From JAFMKE01 sp964655225 (GTDB lineage: Bacteria > Bacteroidota > Bacteroidia > Chitinophagales > UBA8649), in contig CAZZMB010000008.1 in the NCBI GenBank assembly GCA_964655225.1, forward strand, positions 1-62,520: a stretch of 62,520 nt of DNA, in the 5' to 3' direction. A model generated the notes under the pieces. The model made no database searches. It had not been told where the DNA came from and worked only from the letters and a program-made list of their open reading frames with translations. The translations under genes and the position numbers were made by a program. Positions 59,918-62,520 of this stretch are shown here, one piece after another (positions within the stretch are counted from its first letter, which is position 1; each line of letters opens with the position of its first letter).

Positions 59918-62437
59918 ATGAAAAATATATTCACATTCGTATTTCTAGTTACTATAAGCTTAACTGAAATCGCGCAAGCGCAAAGCAACCAGCATTTACA
60001 TTTTGACGGGAACAATGACTATATCGTCTTAGATTCTGCTGTTCAACTAATTGCGAATGAGAATGCAATCAGTATGGCAGGTTGGTTTAATGCAGACCGT
60101 TATCAATACGGAGCTGGAATGATGGGCATTCGCGGCAATGGCACGGGAACGGGAGGCTTCTATATTTTGCAACTTGGTGGAGGGGCTTTGGAATGCCGAT
60201 TATTGACCAACACAGGTCTGCATGAAGTTGTTGGTCCAGCGGGAACAATCATCCCCAATCAATGGCAACATATTGCCTTAATCTATAATGGTACAAGTAT
60301 AGAATTATTTATAGATGGAGTTTCGATAGGAAGCAGCTCTGCAAGTGGTGTGATTAGCTCTATCGATAAACCTTTTGCAGTAGGCAAAAGCCTAGAGGGC
60401 GGATTTAACTTCGTCTATCCAGGAAGAGCTGATGAGGTATCCTTGTGGACTAAAGCACTTTCTTCGACTGACCTAAGCAATATGATGGCGAATGAGCTTC
60501 AAGGCGATGAAACAGATTTAGTCCTTTACTATAAATTTGACCATGGCTTTCCAAATAGTAACAACACTAGCATATTGGAATTGGAATCTTTAACCGGTAA
60601 CGGAACCAGAAATGCGCAATTAATGCACCTAGAATTATTAGGCGATAGTTCAAATTTTAGTGGGACACTAGACATTGGTGAGCAGGCAATAAGTTTCCCT
60701 CAAATTGATAATAAAGTAAGTTTAGATGCTCCGTTTTCAATAAATGCGAATAGCACTTCAGGTTTACCTGTTAGTTTTGAGGTGGTAAGTGGGCCGGCTT
60801 CAGTGAGTGGATCTACAATTACCTTGGCAGGTACTCCTGGAAAAGTTATTGTTAGAGCTAAGCAAGATGGAGATATCTCCTTTAATCCAGCGGATCCTAT
60901 CGAATCTTCATTTATGGTCATTGACGCATTCAGCAATGTACCAAATATTGATATTCGAAACCCAATAGCAGGCAATTTTTACATGATGAACTTTATGCCC
61001 ATTGAGCTTGCAGCAATAATAGATATTGACTTCGATAATCTATTTGATGTTAATACCGTATATTTTTCAGTAGATGGCATAAATGTTGGATTGAAAGATT
61101 GGGGAAATAAGCATTACACAGCATGGTGGACACCCGAGGCTTATGGAACGCATACCCTTGAAGTAAGAGCAGCCAACAACTATGGTGGAACCGTTACTCA
61201 ATCCATTGATTTTAACATAAGCTCCTCTACCACTAATCTTAGTATTGACGCCTTTGATGACCTTTGGTTAGATCTAGACAATTACAGCGAAGATGTAGAA
61301 GCGACACTCCCTAGCTATGTAGGCGCTTTTGATTCAATTTACGCTACATTGAGTATTGATTGTCCTCCCGGAGGGTGCGATCCATGGGACCGTGTTTCAA
61401 GTTTAAGCGTTAAAGGACATAACGGAGAATGGTACGAAATTATAAGATACTTAACACCATATGGAGTCGCCTGTTCCCACAATATTGATTTGAGCGATTT
61501 TATGTCGCTGCTGCAAGGTAAAGTAACTTTTCGAGGGAATTTAGGCACGCAAGGTAATGGTTTTTTGTACAGCTTAAACTTAGCATACAATGCGGGTATA
61601 CCCGAACAGGCATATAGTAAAATAGATAAGTTGTGGAGCGAAACCTATGACTTTGGTAACATGGCAGACCTACAACCTTGCGAAATTTATGACTTTTCTT
61701 ACGAAAATGGTGTGGAGGCTTCTGCCTTAAAACTGGTATCAACTGGACATGGTTGGGGCGCTAACAACACTGGAAATGCTGCTGAATTCCATCGAGATGA
61801 GCATCACATTTGGGTGGGTGGAGTTGAAACATTTTCTCAAGACAATTGGAATGATTGCAATCCTAATCCAGATGCTTGTAGTCCGCAAAATGGGACATGG
61901 ATATACGACAGAGCAGGTTGGTGCCCTGGCAGTATTGCCCAATGGTTTGATTATGACATGACCCCATATATTTCCAATACCCCAGTAGAGCTAAAATATA
62001 TCTTTGACGAAGACTATGTAGATTTATGCCATCCAAACAATCCTGGATGCATCTCAGGCACAACATGCACTGACTGTGACGACGGATTCAATCCGCATTT
62101 AATCGTTAAGTCACATTTGATTTCATTTAGAAATGCACCTTTCAATACGGATACAACTTACCAGCCTACGGTTGGAATCAAACCGATTAATGCAATAGAC
62201 TTTGTGCTTTATCCTAACCCGAGTACTGGAAAATTCAACCTTGACTTAAGTGCTGTAAATGAGGATGTTTTGGTGAGTATTATTGATATACAGGGGCAAA
62301 TTATTGAAACCTTTAAGCATTCAACAGGACATCACATTTTAAAGGTAAATCTTAGTGAACTTAGCGAGGGAATCTATTTAGTGCAGCTTGCAACTCAAAA
62401 TGAATTGATTACGAAAAAGGTAATCATCGAGAGATAA
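59918..62437 (+). CDS. Secreted LamG plus PNGase F-like glycosidase with T9SS type A tail
   Basis: 839 residues with signal peptide (to IAQAQS, ~22). A LamG/concanavalin-like domain (about 25-210: LHFDGNNDYIVL ... VGKSLEGGFNF ... ADEVSLWTKALS) is followed by Ig-like segments. From about residue 447 to 730 lies a peptide-N-glycosidase F-like pair: CPPGGCDPWDR (~482), NGTWIYDRAGWCPGSIAQWF (~655-674) and the Cys-rich CISGTTCTDCDDGFNPH. In PNGase F, the aspartate of the WDR-type motif is catalytic. It would remove N-glycans from extracellular glycoproteins. The tail is type A: LYPNPSTGKFNLDLS, then ELSEGIYLVQLA. Confidence 0.86.
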   Translation: MKNIFTFVFLVTISLTEIAQAQSNQHLHFDGNNDYIVLDSAVQLIANENAISMAGWFNADRYQYGAGMMGIRGNGTGTGGFYILQLGGGALECRLLTNTGLHEVVGPAGTIIPNQWQHIALIYNGTSIELFIDGVSIGSSSASGVISSIDKPFAVGKSLEGGFNFVYPGRADEVSLWTKALSSTDLSNMMANELQGDETDLVLYYKFDHGFPNSNNTSILELESLTGNGTRNAQLMHLELLGDSSNFSGTLDIGEQAISFPQIDNKVSLDAPFSINANSTSGLPVSFEVVSGPASVSGSTITLAGTPGKVIVRAKQDGDISFNPADPIESSFMVIDAFSNVPNIDIRNPIAGNFYMMNFMPIELAAIIDIDFDNLFDVNTVYFSVDGINVGLKDWGNKHYTAWWTPEAYGTHTLEVRAANNYGGTVTQSIDFNISSSTTNLSIDAFDDLWLDLDNYSEDVEATLPSYVGAFDSIYATLSIDCPPGGCDPWDRVSSLSVKGHNGEWYEIIRYLTPYGVACSHNIDLSDFMSLLQGKVTFRGNLGTQGNGFLYSLNLAYNAGIPEQAYSKIDKLWSETYDFGNMADLQPCEIYDFSYENGVEASALKLVSTGHGWGANNTGNAAEFHRDEHHIWVGGVETFSQDNWNDCNPNPDACSPQNGTWIYDRAGWCPGSIAQWFDYDMTPYISNTPVELKYIFDEDYVDLCHPNNPGCISGTTCTDCDDGFNPHLIVKSHLISFRNAPFNTDTTYQPTVGIKPINAIDFVLYPNPSTGKFNLDLSAVNEDVLVSIIDIQGQIIETFKHSTGHHILKVNLSELSEGIYLVQLATQNELITKKVIIER

Positions 62438-62472
62438 AATTTTATCTTAGCTAATCCCAAATAATCGTAAAT

Positions 62473-62506
62473 AAAAAAAGTCTCAAACCAGATGGAATGA
62501 GACTTT
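62473..62506 (-). terminator. Intrinsic terminator of a minus-strand gene beyond the right edge
   Basis: AAAGTCTCA (62477-62485) and TGAGACTTT (62498-62506) form a perfect 9-bp stem with a 12-nt loop; on the minus strand a run of T follows. This implies a minus-strand gene to the right of the window. Confidence 0.7.
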
Positions 62507-62520
62507 GTGAGCCAGCTAGG

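Overview
The window looks like a chromosomal segment of a gliding-type member of the Bacteroidota (Saprospiria/Flavobacteriia-like). The grounds are a low GC content, many secreted proteins with type IX secretion (T9SS) C-terminal domains of types A and B, two PorP/SprF-family proteins, the rpmB-rpmG-DUF4295-ftsY cluster, the ftsX-DUF3098-uppP cluster, and Bacteroidota promoters with a TAnnTTTG -7 box. No rRNA, phage, insertion sequence or CRISPR array was seen. A run of 100 N (44084-44183) breaks purC, so this is a draft assembly.

Layout. 1-3529: two type-B T9SS surface proteins flank a PorP/SprF protein. 3557-8004: a lipid block with a PlsC acyltransferase, a fatty acid desaturase, a GT2 glycosyltransferase, a desaturase strikingly like eukaryotic sphingolipid delta-4 desaturase (DEGS1), and a LolD-like ATPase. 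8137-11183: sucC and a T9SS type-A adhesin-like protein. 11227-16417 (minus): nfeD-like, kdsB, menA, menC and chrA, with KDO activation and menaquinone steps in one run. 16486-24487: a LysM protein, a YhhQ-type transporter, a PAP2 phosphatase, a GCS2-CBS fusion, an OppD-OppF fused ATPase, a GT4 and an SCP2 protein. 24491-29579: an M1 peptidase, a small CGCC-ending peptide, tRNA-Val(UAC), ftsY, DUF4295, rpmG, rpmB and a DUF4412-like protein.

29600-33564: a glycine-rich secreted protein, then a second type-B/SprF pair. 33709-37876: an FAD protein, a DEAD-family helicase (motif II DEYD) and a GT. 38136-43063: a secreted histidine phosphatase followed by a very large secreted protein carrying a PEP-synthase-like ATP-grasp plus phosphohistidine swivel domain, SprB-like repeats and a T9SS tail. 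43247-51613: purC, a 2OG oxygenase, mnmD-like, cytochrome c/SCO, uppP, DUF3098, ftsX, kdsC, trhO and purT. 51736-62437: a T9SS trypsin-like protease, rluD-like, a phosphoglucose/phosphomannose isomerase, yraN, a GT, recQ and a LamG/PNGase F-like T9SS protein. A minus-strand terminator at the right edge implies another gene beyond it.

Most interesting are the eukaryote-like sphingolipid desaturase in its lipid neighbourhood, and the secreted phosphohistidine-type dikinase next to a secreted SixA-like histidine phosphatase, which could form an extracytoplasmic phosphotransfer pair. Functions are inferred by reading motifs; no database search was run.
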